64,000 bases of DNA. It comes from Rhodobacteraceae bacterium HTCC2083 (lineage in GTDB: Bacteria; Pseudomonadota; Alphaproteobacteria; Rhodobacterales; Rhodobacteraceae). Below the pieces are notes generated by a model, which saw nothing but the letters and a program-made list of their open reading frames with translations, made no database searches and was not told the DNA's origin. The position numbers and the translations under genes were made by a program. Where the stretch lies: assembly GCA_000156115.1 (NCBI GenBank), contig DS995276.1, positions 2,652,129 through 2,716,128 on the forward strand. The letters are read 5' to 3'. Below, one piece after another: positions 38,854-47,586 of this stretch (positions are counted from its first letter, which is position 1; the number at the start of each line of letters is the position of its first letter).

Positions 38854-40221
38854 TTAGCCTGCGCCGAATACATCGCCGACAAAAGCCGTCAGATCGCTCA
38901 TTTGATTGAGCGTGATTCTCCTGACGTTCACACCTTTACCACCCGCCGGAGCAAGTGCGCATGTAAAACCAAGTTTTTGCGCTTCCTTCAACCTAATTTC
39001 GGTCTGCGGCGCGGGTCTCAGCGCACCGGAGAGGCTGATTTCGCCGAACACCACAGTTTCTGCGGGTAAAGCGGCGTCTTCACGCGCACTTAAAAGTGCA
39101 GCCGCAACCGCAAGGTCGGCGGCGGGTTCGGTGATCTTCATACCACCCGCAACGTTGAGATAGACATCAAGGCCGGTGAACGGAATACCCACGCGCGCCT
39201 CGAGCACGGCGAGAATCATTGCAAGGCGCCCACCATCCCAGCCGACAACCGTACGGCGGGGTTGGGAGTGAGGAGACGGCGCAACTAGTGCCTGCAGTTC
39301 GACCAAGACGGGACGTGTGCCTTCGACGCCCGCAAAAACCACAGAGCCGGGCGAAGGCGTGCCGCGTTCGCTGAGGAACAAGGCGGAGGGGTTTGTGACC
39401 TGCGCCAGACCAGCGCCGGTCATTTCAAACACGCCGATTTCGTCCGACGGACCAAAGCGGTTTTTCACAGCGCGCAAAATGCGGAATTGATGACCGCGCT
39501 CTCCCTCGAAATAGAGTACTGTGTCCACCATATGCTCAACCACACGCGGCCCCGCAATTTGGCCGTCTTTGGTGACATGCCCCACAAGGATCACCGCCAT
39601 ACCTTGGCGTTTCGCGAAACTGGTCAATTCATGTGCGGCGGCGCGGACTTGGGCAACGCTGCCCGGTGCACTGCCGATGGAATCAGACCACATGGTTTGA
39701 ATGGAATCGATGATTGCCAGCTGGGGCTTTTCAATTTCGAGCGTTGTAAGAATGTCGCGCAGATTTGTTTCTGCGGCCAATTGTACAGGCGCGTCTGTGA
39801 GTCCAAGACGTTGCGCCCGCATACGGACTTGCGCACTGGCTTCTTCGCCGCTGACGTAAATGGTTTTCAGTCCTGATTTGGCGAACTCCGCTGCAGCTTG
39901 TAACAGCAAGGTCGATTTTCCGATGCCGGGATCACCGCCGACCAGTGTCGCAGAGGCGGGAACAAGGCCGCCCCCCAAAACGCGGTCCAATTCATCCAGG
40001 CCAGAGTTGGTGCGTGGGGGCGGTGCCTCTTCTGTGCTGAGGTTGGTGAGTTGCACCGCACGTCCGCGAACGGTGCCGAGGCCTGCTTTGGCGGGGCCTG
40101 AAGTGCTCAGACCTGCGTCCTCTACAATGGAATTCCATGCGCCACAGGCTTCGCAACGCCCCGACCATTTGGAGGTGATGTTGCCGCAGTCATTGCACGA
40201 GAAGGAGGGTTTTTTAGCCAT
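38854..40221 (-). CDS. radA: DNA repair protein RadA
   Basis: RadA/Sms (455 aa) is a RecA-like ATPase that drives branch migration in recombination. The N-terminal zinc ribbon CNDCGN...CEACG, Walker A GGDPGIGKSTLLLQ, the RadA-specific KNRFGPSDEIGVFEM and the C-terminal Lon-like domain (GMKITEPAADLAVAAALLS) are all present. It is followed by cvpA-purF on the same strand. Confidence 0.96.
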   Translation of the reverse strand: MAKKPSFSCNDCGNITSKWSGRCEACGAWNSIVEDAGLSTSGPAKAGLGTVRGRAVQLTNLSTEEAPPPRTNSGLDELDRVLGGGLVPASATLVGGDPGIGKSTLLLQAAAEFAKSGLKTIYVSGEEASAQVRMRAQRLGLTDAPVQLAAETNLRDILTTLEIEKPQLAIIDSIQTMWSDSIGSAPGSVAQVRAAAHELTSFAKRQGMAVILVGHVTKDGQIAGPRVVEHMVDTVLYFEGERGHQFRILRAVKNRFGPSDEIGVFEMTGAGLAQVTNPSALFLSERGTPSPGSVVFAGVEGTRPVLVELQALVAPSPHSQPRRTVVGWDGGRLAMILAVLEARVGIPFTGLDVYLNVAGGMKITEPAADLAVAAALLSAREDAALPAETVVFGEISLSGALRPAPQTEIRLKEAQKLGFTCALAPAGGKGVNVRRITLNQMSDLTAFVGDVFGAG

Positions 40222-40267
40222 GCGCCCTTGTGACGAAACTGTGCCGCGCCGTCAAACCAAACTCGCG

Positions 40268-41043
40268 CTATTCTGCGGCATGGGGCAGCGAGATTACCGT
40301 ATCTTGAGGTGTTTTCGTCACGACTTCTAACGCAAGTGAGGGCAAGACGTTGGCCAGATCAGCGACCAAACGATCAATCTGGGTGCGCGCGACGCTTGCG
40401 TCCATTTCGACCTGGCTTAGCCAGCCTTTTAGCTAGGTCGAGACGAGCTTGGCTCCTTCTAAACGCAAGTTGAATTCGCCGATTTCGTGCTGGCGCTCTT
40501 TCAAAACAGTGCGCACGCGTTCGACTTTGCGATCGGAATAGATCACGGCAAGCTCAGCTGAAATATGGCTCATCTGTGAGGCCGCTTCCAACATCGCGGG
40601 TTCTAGCTGACCCAGATCAGGATGGTCGCATAGAAAGCCCAATCGCTCGCGTACAGCATAAAATTCGCCCGACAGTTTGAACGCGCCGGAGCGATCCTCT
40701 GCATGCGCAATCGCATATGCTTAGCAACGTTTTCCATGCCAATCTGGAAGGAGCGGTGTGATGTCTAAAGCTTGGCGATGCGCTGATGCGAGGGCAGGAG
40801 AAAACACCAGCCGACAAGCAATATACTGATGGCAGATTGCACCAGAATACCCGCCTAAGGGTAGATCGTTTCGCCAAAAGTAACAGACCAGTTTAGCCAT
40901 TCCGCGTATCCAAAAGCGCAAGCGATGGTGTAAACGGTGGCGCTCGCAGCCAGCGCGATAAGCAAAAAGAACGTCAGGCGCTGCATGAGCCATGGCGCAA
41001 TATGCCAAACATTGGCAAAAGCAAGCGTACGTAAACCCTCCAA
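40268..41043 (-). pseudogene. Decayed gene upstream of radA ('DNA repair protein'-annotated Rhodobacteraceae membrane family)
   Basis: Conceptual translation gives one continuous protein only if three TAG codons (40855-40857, about 40768, and 40433-40435) and one single-base deletion (near 40722, at GCT AAG CAT) are repaired. The reconstructed chain has an N-terminal membrane helix (MQRLTFFLLIALAASATVYT), a second helix (GILVQSAISILLVGWCFLLP), then a soluble helical domain (AIAHAEDRSGAFKLSGEFYA to the end PHAAE). I recognise the pattern from a family often labelled DNA repair protein beside radA in Roseobacter genomes. With four lesions it cannot be expressed whole. Confidence 0.85.
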
Positions 41044-41142
41044 AGGTTATAGGCGGATAATAGTCGACAGATCGCATGCTCATAGGGGGTATGATGCGCC
41101 TGGGCGCTCAAACTTTAATTTTCTTCTATTCAGACGCGGAAT

Positions 41143-41580
41143 TCAGGATCGGTTATTGGATAATAAGCCCAAAAACAACTGGACTAAGATACACCCGGTA
41201 AACAAATACAATCCCCAAGCAGTCTCGATTCGGCCGACGCCAATTCCTTTTGCGACGGTGATATATACCGCAATTAGGAAAATGTCTGCCATGGCGAGCT
41301 TGCTGAGCAGACTGAGCGCAGGCTTGACCCGTGCGCTTAGCAGCCCGAAATGCAAAAGCGCGAGGCCAAGAGTTTTCACATAAGGTGCGAAGAGCGCGAA
41401 AAAGGTGACCATAAGCGCCAGCGCAACATCGCTTTTCCAAAGGCTTTGCAGACCAGAAATCACGCTGATTTCGCTCAGACCAAACAGCGGTAGCAGCCCT
41501 GCGCGCATAAGCGGGGCAAACCAGGCGATGGGAAAGGCGATAAGCAACGCCAAATTGATCAATTTGGGCAGGGTGTTCAT
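41143..41580 (-). CDS. Paraquat-inducible protein A (PqiA)-like membrane protein
   Basis: A 145-aa membrane protein with about four helices. It starts MNTLPKLINLALLIAFPIAWF and continues SLWKSDVALALMVTFFALFAPYVKTLGLALLHF, resembling one half of PqiA. PqiA-type proteins accompany MCE/lipid-transport systems, consistent with mlaEF just upstream on the same strand. The start ATG 41580 overlaps the preceding stop (ATGA). Confidence 0.75.
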   Translation of the reverse strand: MNTLPKLINLALLIAFPIAWFAPLMRAGLLPLFGLSEISVISGLQSLWKSDVALALMVTFFALFAPYVKTLGLALLHFGLLSARVKPALSLLSKLAMADIFLIAVYITVAKGIGVGRIETAWGLYLFTGCILVQLFLGLLSNNRS

Positions 41581-41993
41581 AACAGCGTAAAGGCCCACAA
41601 TCCGAAAAAGCCGAGCGCGCAGAGCAAGTGGAGAAGGTCCAGCCCCCACCATTTGCGTCCCTGAAGGCGATAGGTCAGTGCAAAGAGCAGGGACACAAGG
41701 ACTGGCAAAGCCATACCCGAGCCTGCGTTGAAAATACCTTGGTTTAGGATCAAAGAGGCCATACGCCCGATCCCTGTCCCATTGAGGCCCGCGATGGGTG
41801 GCACATACTTCGCAGCGATCCCGATGAGGGCGATGACAACAGTCGCAAGAGCAGCAATCCTTGACGGACCCTTGGCCACGAAGATGCGCACCAGTGCGAG
41901 CGCACCGATGACTTCGATATAGAAGAACGTCTTGATCATCAAAAATGTGAGGATCGTGTAGTTCGGTTCAAATAGGGTGCTAAAATTGTTCAC
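41577..41993 (-). CDS. Hypothetical membrane protein between mlaF and pqiA-like gene
   Basis: A 138-aa protein with four predicted helices (for example KTFFYIEVIGALALVRIFVA and a C-terminal LLHLLCALGFFGLWAFTLL). No family is recognised. It overlaps the PqiA-like gene by 4 nt and lies 81 bp after mlaF, so it probably belongs to the envelope-lipid unit. The start is uncertain: GTG 41993 is the longest, ATG 41939 (MIKTFFY) is the alternative. Confidence 0.65.
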   Translation of the reverse strand: MNNFSTLFEPNYTILTFLMIKTFFYIEVIGALALVRIFVAKGPSRIAALATVVIALIGIAAKYVPPIAGLNGTGIGRMASLILNQGIFNAGSGMALPVLVSLLFALTYRLQGRKWWGLDLLHLLCALGFFGLWAFTLL

Positions 41994-42042
41994 ATTCGTA
42001 ACGTGCCGGTTCAGGCCTTGTGATGCAAGTAGGGCGCTGGTC

Positions 42043-42063
42043 CGAATTTTCGTCGAAAATTCG
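42043..42063. repeat. Dispersed palindrome, copy 3
   Basis: CGAATTTTC-GTC-GAAAATTCG, perfect 9-bp arms around a 3-nt centre. It lies 11 bp beyond the mlaF stop. It has the same arm sequence as copies at 23915 and 32010 but a different centre (GTC instead of TA). Confidence 0.7.
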
Positions 42064-42074
42064 TGGCCCTCTCG

Positions 42075-42821
42075 TTAGCGCACTGCCTCAATAGGCCCGT
42101 CAGCGCGTCCATGAATGAATTGCTCCAAATAGGGATCGCCCGCATGATCCATATCAGCGACCGCACCGCTCCATTGAATGACGCCGTCGTGCAGCATCGC
42201 GACATTATTCGCAATCGCGCGCACAGAAGTCATATCATGAGTGATCGTCATTGCCGTTGCCCCCATTTCAACAACGATTTCGCGGATCAGATCGTTAATC
42301 ACGCCGGACATGATCGGGTCCAGTCCCGTTGTCGGTTCGTCAAAGAAAATGATCTCGGGCTCCGCCGCAATCGCGCGGGCTAGGCCTACGCGTTTTTGCA
42401 TGCCGCCCGACAATTCTGCGGGCAGGCGATCGGCCACATCCGGCTTCAATCCAACGCGTCGCAATTTCTCAATCGCGATTTCGCGCGCTTCCTCTTTAGG
42501 ACGCTTGAGCGCGCCGCGCATCAACCGAAAGGCAACGTTTTGCCAAACCGGTAGGCTGTCAAACAAGGCACCGCCTTGGAACAACATGCCAAAGCGCGCC
42601 AAAAAGGCGTCGCGTTCCGCCGTTGCCGCGTCTTGACCGTCCACCGTGATTGTCCCGCTATCTGGCGTTACCAAACCCAGCACCGACTTCAGCGCCACGG
42701 ACTTGCCCGTGCCAGAACCACCAATGATCACCATCGAAGTGCCGCGCGCGATCTCTAGGTTCACGCCTTGTAAGACGTGATTGTTGCCAAAGGATTTTTT
42801 GACGTTGGCAAGCGTGATCAT
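42075..42821 (-). CDS. mlaF: Phospholipid ABC transporter ATP-binding protein MlaF-like
   Basis: A 248-aa ATPase with Walker A IGGSGTGKSVALKSVLG, signature LSGGMQKRVGLARAI, Walker B IIFFDEPTTGLDPIMS and an H-loop THDM. The SGGMQKRV and TTGLDPI forms are typical of MlaF, which energises retrograde phospholipid transport. Its start overlaps mlaE by 4 nt. No MCE-domain (MlaD) gene is visible in the window. Confidence 0.9.
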   Translation of the reverse strand: MITLANVKKSFGNNHVLQGVNLEIARGTSMVIIGGSGTGKSVALKSVLGLVTPDSGTITVDGQDAATAERDAFLARFGMLFQGGALFDSLPVWQNVAFRLMRGALKRPKEEAREIAIEKLRRVGLKPDVADRLPAELSGGMQKRVGLARAIAAEPEIIFFDEPTTGLDPIMSGVINDLIREIVVEMGATAMTITHDMTSVRAIANNVAMLHDGVIQWSGAVADMDHAGDPYLEQFIHGRADGPIEAVR

Positions 42822-43603
42822 ATCGAGAAAAACACCCCTGTAAGCACGAAGTTGGCCGCTAGGATAAGGATCGCAGCGGCTTCAACAGAGCCTTTGGTTG
42901 CTGCCCCAACCCCTTGCGCGCCTCGTCCTGAATTCATGCCGTAATAACAACCCATCAAGGTCGCGATTGTCCCAAAGACTGCGCCTTTAGCGAGCGACGA
43001 AAATACGTCTCGCGGTTCTAAGAAATCGAAAGTGTTCACAAGATAAGTGGTAGAGTTGAACTCCAGGGTGCCAGTGGCGACCAAGTAGCCGCCCAATATG
43101 CCGATCACATCGCCCACGCCCACCAAGACAGGGACGCAAATGAGGCCAGCCAAAACCCGTGGCACGGTCAAATATTGCATCGGATGGGTCGAGAGCGTGA
43201 CCAAGGCATCGATCTGTTCGGTCACTTTCATCGTCGCAATTTCCGCGGCAATTGAAGAGGTTACGCGCGCGGCGATCATCAGGCCGACCAACACGGGCCC
43301 AAGTTCACGCACCATGCCAATCGCAACGATTTGCGGCACCACGGCTTCCGCGTTAAATCGTGCGCCCCCTGCGTAGATTTGCAAAGCAAGCGCGCCGCCA
43401 GTGAAGACCGCAGTAAGGCCGACCACGGGCAAAGAAAGCCAGCCAACATTCAAGATCGCGATGCCAAGCTCGCGCAGATAAAAGGGTCTGCGAAAGATGT
43501 GGTGCAGGGTGCTGAACGCGTAGATCGAGATACGCCCCAATGCGGCAAGCAGATTAAGCGCCGCAGCGCCAAGACTTGCGAGGGGGCGGGTGAGTATAGT
43601 CAT
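42818..43603 (-). CDS. mlaE: Phospholipid ABC transporter permease MlaE-like
   Basis: A 261-aa permease of the MlaE family with about five helices. The signature [36 protein letters not shown] region is intact and defines the family. It overlaps alr upstream and mlaF downstream by 4 nt each, so the three genes form one unit. Confidence 0.92.
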   Translation of the reverse strand: MTILTRPLASLGAAALNLLAALGRISIYAFSTLHHIFRRPFYLRELGIAILNVGWLSLPVVGLTAVFTGGALALQIYAGGARFNAEAVVPQIVAIGMVRELGPVLVGLMIAARVTSSIAAEIATMKVTEQIDALVTLSTHPMQYLTVPRVLAGLICVPVLVGVGDVIGILGGYLVATGTLEFNSTTYLVNTFDFLEPRDVFSSLAKGAVFGTIATLMGCYYGMNSGRGAQGVGAATKGSVEAAAILILAANFVLTGVFFSI

Positions 43604-44634
43604 CCCACATACCGACGGGAATAGCGCGCGCCCAGCGAAGTCAGGATTTCATAGCCAATCGTGCCCGCATTTTGCGCCAAAGTCTCGATAGATTGTTGCG
43701 GTCCGAGCAGTTCCAGCGCGCTCGGTAAATCGCTCACGTCCGTGACATCAATACAAATGCTATCCATTGAAATTCGGCCTGCAACAGGCACGGCGGTTCC
43801 ATTGGCGAAGAAGTGGGTTTTTGGCCCCATCACCCGCAAAATGCCGTCCGCGTATCCACATGACACCGTCACAATGCGACTGTCACGCTCTGCAATCCAC
43901 GTGTTGCCATAACCCACGCTTTCGCCTGCTAACACATCGCGGGTCTGGATGATCGGTAGAGACAGCGACACAACGGGTGTCGCATCGGCAAAGGGTAGCC
44001 CGCCGTAAAGGCCAATACCAGGTCGTGTCACATCGAAATGATACTCAGGCCCCAGCAAAATGCCACCAGTCGCGGCCAAAGAGCGGGGCGCATCAATGCC
44101 ATCGGTCATCTCGATAAAGGCGGCCAATTGTTGCGCGTTCATTGGATGGCTCGGGTCATCCGCGCAGGCCAGATGGGACATGATCAGCATCGGGTTTTGC
44201 GGCAGGACCAGTGATTTCACGGCTTCCCATTCGCCCGCTTCCATGCCGAGGCGATTCATCCCTGTATCAAGCTGGATGCCAAAGGGCGTGCCGGGCAGGG
44301 CTTCGAAGTGGCGGAGCATTTGATCAATGGAGCTGAGTAGCGGGATCAAATGCAAGTCTGCGATCATATCAGTGTCACCTGACATATGACCGGACAAAAT
44401 GTAAATTTCGGGATCAGGCCCAATGGCTTGCCGGATGTCTGCCGCTTCTTCAGCCACGGCGACAAAGAACTTGCGCGCGCCGGTTTGGGCCAAGCGCCGT
44501 GCGGCCCGCCCGATGCCAGTTCCGTATGCGTCGGCTTTGACGACAGCGCCGGTTTCGGCCGTGCTGAAGCGGTCAAGCGCGCTCCAGTTCGCGGCTATTG
44601 CCGCCAGATCGATTGATAAAGTTCCAGTTCCCAT
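43600..44634 (-). CDS. alr: Alanine racemase
   Basis: Alr (344 aa) is the PLP enzyme converting L- to D-alanine for peptidoglycan. The PLP lysine lies in [12 protein letters not shown] near residue 33. The catalytic Tyr region is [11 protein letters not shown], and the substrate arginine falls in [13 protein letters not shown]. It is coupled to mlaE by a 4-nt overlap, joining cell-wall and envelope-lipid functions in one transcript. Confidence 0.95.
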   Translation of the reverse strand: MGTGTLSIDLAAIAANWSALDRFSTAETGAVVKADAYGTGIGRAARRLAQTGARKFFVAVAEEAADIRQAIGPDPEIYILSGHMSGDTDMIADLHLIPLLSSIDQMLRHFEALPGTPFGIQLDTGMNRLGMEAGEWEAVKSLVLPQNPMLIMSHLACADDPSHPMNAQQLAAFIEMTDGIDAPRSLAATGGILLGPEYHFDVTRPGIGLYGGLPFADATPVVSLSLPIIQTRDVLAGESVGYGNTWIAERDSRIVTVSCGYADGILRVMGPKTHFFANGTAVPVAGRISMDSICIDVTDVSDLPSALELLGPQQSIETLAQNAGTIGYEILTSLGARYSRRYVG

Positions 44635-44681
44635 AAGGTGATGTGTTTGCCACGACAGGGCTGCGCGTCAAGGGTAAAAGG

Positions 44682-45159
44682 TCACTCGCGATAGAGCGAT
44701 CGCCTTCGCCAGCCGCAATCGGGCAAATCTGCGCAGGTGATCACAGCCATTTTGGCCAACATTTGGCTGACAGTATTAGTAAGTGACACATCGCTGTCAA
44801 AGCTGTTGTAAATGAGGCCCGCATGAACCGAAAGCGCCTCCTCCATCACGGCTGTCCAGCTTGGATCTGCCGCGCTGGTTTCTTCGGCCGTATAAATCAG
44901 ATGGGTCACATCGGCCGCATAAGCGCTTTGTTTGTCTTCGCTAAATGCTGGGCTTTGTCCGGGATCGCTAAACTGCGGGTGCTGCATAGAAAGCGCCAAA
45001 TGCTCGCGGTATAAATCGCGCGCGCCTTGCTCTAGGGTTTGTTGTTGCGCCGCATCGATTTGTAGCTTGACTCCAAACTAAAGCGAGGATCGCGATCAGC
45101 ACCGTAATCAGTGCAGGGACCGCTTCGCTGCTGTCTGCGTTGCGTTTGAACCAAGTCAT
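44682..45159 (-). pseudogene. Hypothetical membrane-anchored protein with a single-base frameshift
   Basis: The start (MTWFKRNADSSEAVPALITV) has one membrane helix and overlaps the upstream oxygenase gene stop by 4 nt. After WSQAT the frame breaks: the downstream half reads IDAAQQQTLEQGARDLYREH in the next frame, to a stop at 44682. Deleting one A in ACAAATC (about 45058-45062) gives a 158-aa protein. No homologous domain is recognised. It could be a genuine mutation or a sequence error. Confidence 0.65.
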
Positions 45160-46079
45160 CGGGTGTCCTCAGCAGGTTTGTGCGCGTCATAAGTTGCTTC
45201 CAATTCGCCGCGTAGAAATGTGCCAAAGTTGATTGGTTCAAACCGTGAAGTGTTACCTGACATTGGTGTAATCATTGCGTTGACATGCGGGTCGTAAAAG
45301 AACGGGCAAGAGTAACGTTCGCGTCCGCTGGTATTGATCACCCGGTGCGGTGTTGATCGCAAAACCCCGCCGGAGAGGCGATGCAGCATGTCGCCAACAT
45401 TCACTACAAAAGCATCTTCGCGCGGCGGGACATCGATCCATTTGCCCTCAGGCGCAAGCACTTGCAAGCCGCCGACATCGTCCGTGGCGAGGAAGGTCAA
45501 AGCGCCGAAATCCGTATGCGGGGCAGAACCATATAAATCCTCTGCGCGCTGTGCGGGCGAAGGGGGATAGTGCAGCAAGCGCAACCATGTGGTGGGCGGG
45601 TCAAACATTTCAATCGCGCTGGGGTTTGTATCGATGGCCCGCAAAGCGATCTGCATCAAGCGGTTGCCGAGCGTGCACATTTCGCTGTGATACTGCTCTA
45701 GCGTGGTGCGAAATCCGTTGAGGGCCGGCCACTTGTTAGGGCCGGACAAATAGACATCGGGCATGACAGTTTCATCTTCGCGCATCATCATGAAGCTGCT
45801 GGATTGGTTGGGCTTGGTGACCTTCGCCAAGGTAGAATTTACATCCGTTGAAGCGGCCATCGGGATATAGCCGCGATGGGTGTGATCCACCTCGACTCTG
45901 CGCTTTTGTGCCTCTGGCAAAGAATGAAATTCTGCGGAGGCGTCAAACAACGCAGTGCGCATTGCAGGATCAATGCCGTGGCCAATCAGATAGGCAAAGC
46001 CGACTTCGCTATAGACTTTGAGAAATTCGCGCTCGATGTCAGGGGTGCGCAGATCAAGGACGGGGATCGCGGCTGTCAT
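45156..46079 (-). CDS. Isopenicillin N synthase-like 2-oxoglutarate/Fe(II) oxygenase
   Basis: A 307-aa protein. The N terminus (AIPVLDLRTPDIEREFLKVY, then GFAYLIGHGID) is the DIOX_N domain. The iron site is HTDFG (His and Asp) with a second His in TPHRVINTSGRERYS, which also holds the Arg-x-Ser that binds 2-oxoglutarate. The substrate is unknown; relatives act on small molecules, often annotated as IPNS family. The start at 46079 overlaps the agmatine deiminase-like gene. Confidence 0.88.
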   Translation of the reverse strand: MTAAIPVLDLRTPDIEREFLKVYSEVGFAYLIGHGIDPAMRTALFDASAEFHSLPEAQKRRVEVDHTHRGYIPMAASTDVNSTLAKVTKPNQSSSFMMMREDETVMPDVYLSGPNKWPALNGFRTTLEQYHSEMCTLGNRLMQIALRAIDTNPSAIEMFDPPTTWLRLLHYPPSPAQRAEDLYGSAPHTDFGALTFLATDDVGGLQVLAPEGKWIDVPPREDAFVVNVGDMLHRLSGGVLRSTPHRVINTSGRERYSCPFFYDPHVNAMITPMSGNTSRFEPINFGTFLRGELEATYDAHKPAEDTR

Positions 46080-47127
46080 GCGTTTGGCAGCTGTTGGGGC
46101 GCGCAATGGATACCACCGCCAACCTCGCCAAGTACATCGACGTTCAGCGTTACGATCTCACGACCCGGATTATGACGCGCCAATGCAGTGCGCGCGATAT
46201 TATCTGTTTCACGATCCCCGAATTCCGCGACGACCACAGCGCCATTACAGGCGTAGAAGTTTGCATAGGAGGCCACGAAATCGATGCTTTTCACGCGGCG
46301 ATACTCAGGCTCTGGGATCACCACAAGCTCTAACCCTGCGATCTTGAGAATGTCGCAGGTTTCATAAGCAGCGGCGTGAAAAGGGTCTTCCCAATCGGGA
46401 TTATCCGGCTGGTTGATCAACGCGCGGCACGCACGTGTGAAGCGCGCCAGTGAATCAATGTTATAATCAGCGATATCTTTACCCCAAACGCCATCCGCCC
46501 AGCTCACCCACTTCGCGCCGTAAGCAGTCAGCAAGCGGCGCTCAATCGCGTCGCGGCTTAACCCTAGGTTGCGGTTCTTGTTCACCCAAGAACTCTCATG
46601 CACGATAGGTAGCCCGTGCCCGTCATGCTCCACCCCCCCGCTTCGCCTTTTAAACCGCTCTCCACCGGATCAAACGCCAAACGATCCGCAATCGCGCCAG
46701 CAACTTTGCCGTCGTGCGCATGCACCTGTTTGTTACTCCAGCCATTTAATTCTAGATGGCTGACAACACGCTTCGATCCTTTATGGGCAATCAAAGGCCA
46801 TGCATCGCGCGCCCAAAGATCTTCCGCGGGGACATCCCAAAGCGTCACGTCGCGGCTGAGCAGCTTTTTTGCAGGGGCCTGATCAGAGGCAGCGGCGAGC
46901 ATGATCACAGGCTCGAATGCGGCGATTGCATTGGCGATATTGGCGATTGTGTGCTGCAAGATATCCAGAAACGCCTTTTTGGGATGAAATTTTCGACTGG
47001 CTGGCCACATCATGAAGGTCGCTTCGTGAGAACCTTCTTCGGGGCGAACGTGGAGAGGCAGGCTGGCCGTTGCAGGACCCGCCATTGAAAGTGCTGCACT
47101 CGCCGCGAGAAAATTGGGTCGCTTCAT
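46076..47127 (-). pseudogene. Agmatine deiminase-family gene with a frameshift in a G7 tract
   Basis: The N-terminal part (47127 downward) has a signal sequence (KRPNFLAASAALSMAGPATAS, Tat-like but with KR) and the family core WPASRKFHP, LWARDAWPLI. The C-terminal part resumes with EHDGHGLPIVHESSWVNKNRN and ends with the catalytic cysteine in GGGIHCAPQQLP. The break lies at seven Gs (plus-strand C run 46633-46639). One added G gives 351 codons and joins AGG to VEHDGHG. Agmatine deiminase makes N-carbamoylputrescine. It may be a pseudogene, a slippage-prone gene or a sequencing artefact. Confidence 0.8.
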
Positions 47128-47567
47128 GGGTACGCACTCCGTCTTCGTAAGGCCCAAATTGCAACGTGCAAAAGTGTGCAGCAGATGATCCAGAGCGCAC
47201 CCGTTGAGAGTGATATGAAAGGGGCCGTCGCTCCAAAGGCAGCGCCTAACAACATGCCTTTGAGTAGCGCGAAGACTGTGCCGACAAACGCGCCCGCCAA
47301 TCCGCCCGATATCCACGCCGCCAAAGGTGTCAGTAGCGTGCCAAGTAAGCCTTCACGACCAAACCAACCGCTCATTAGAAAGCCAGCGAGAGCTGCACCA
47401 AGGGAGGAGAGGGCGAGGAACAAAAGGTCCTTGCTCGTTACATTTTCATGCGGTGCATTTTCCAATTCTAAGATGATTGCGCTTGCTGTTACCGCACCAA
47501 AGAGAGCGGCCCAAAGCCGGAAAAGCCAACTGTCAGCGCGCAACCAATCCATGGCTTGGTGCAACAT
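47124..47567 (-). CDS. Hypothetical membrane protein
   Basis: A 147-aa protein with four hydrophobic helices (for example LFRLWAALFGAVTASAIILEL and GFLMSGWFGREGLLGTLLTP). No family is recognised. It lies 19 bp after dnaB and overlaps the agmatine deiminase-like gene by 4 nt, so it may be transcribed with both. The start could be ATG 47567 or the adjacent GTG 47570. Confidence 0.6.
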   Translation of the reverse strand: MLHQAMDWLRADSWLFRLWAALFGAVTASAIILELENAPHENVTSKDLLFLALSSLGAALAGFLMSGWFGREGLLGTLLTPLAAWISGGLAGAFVGTVFALLKGMLLGAAFGATAPFISLSTGALWIICCTLLHVAIWALRRRSAYP

Positions 47568-47586
47568 CACTTGGCTTGGAGTGGGC

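Noticed and set aside
40433..40857. Three TAG codons as possible recoding (for example pyrrolysine)
   Set aside because: The same gene also has a single-base deletion, and no recoding machinery is visible, so decay is the simpler reading.
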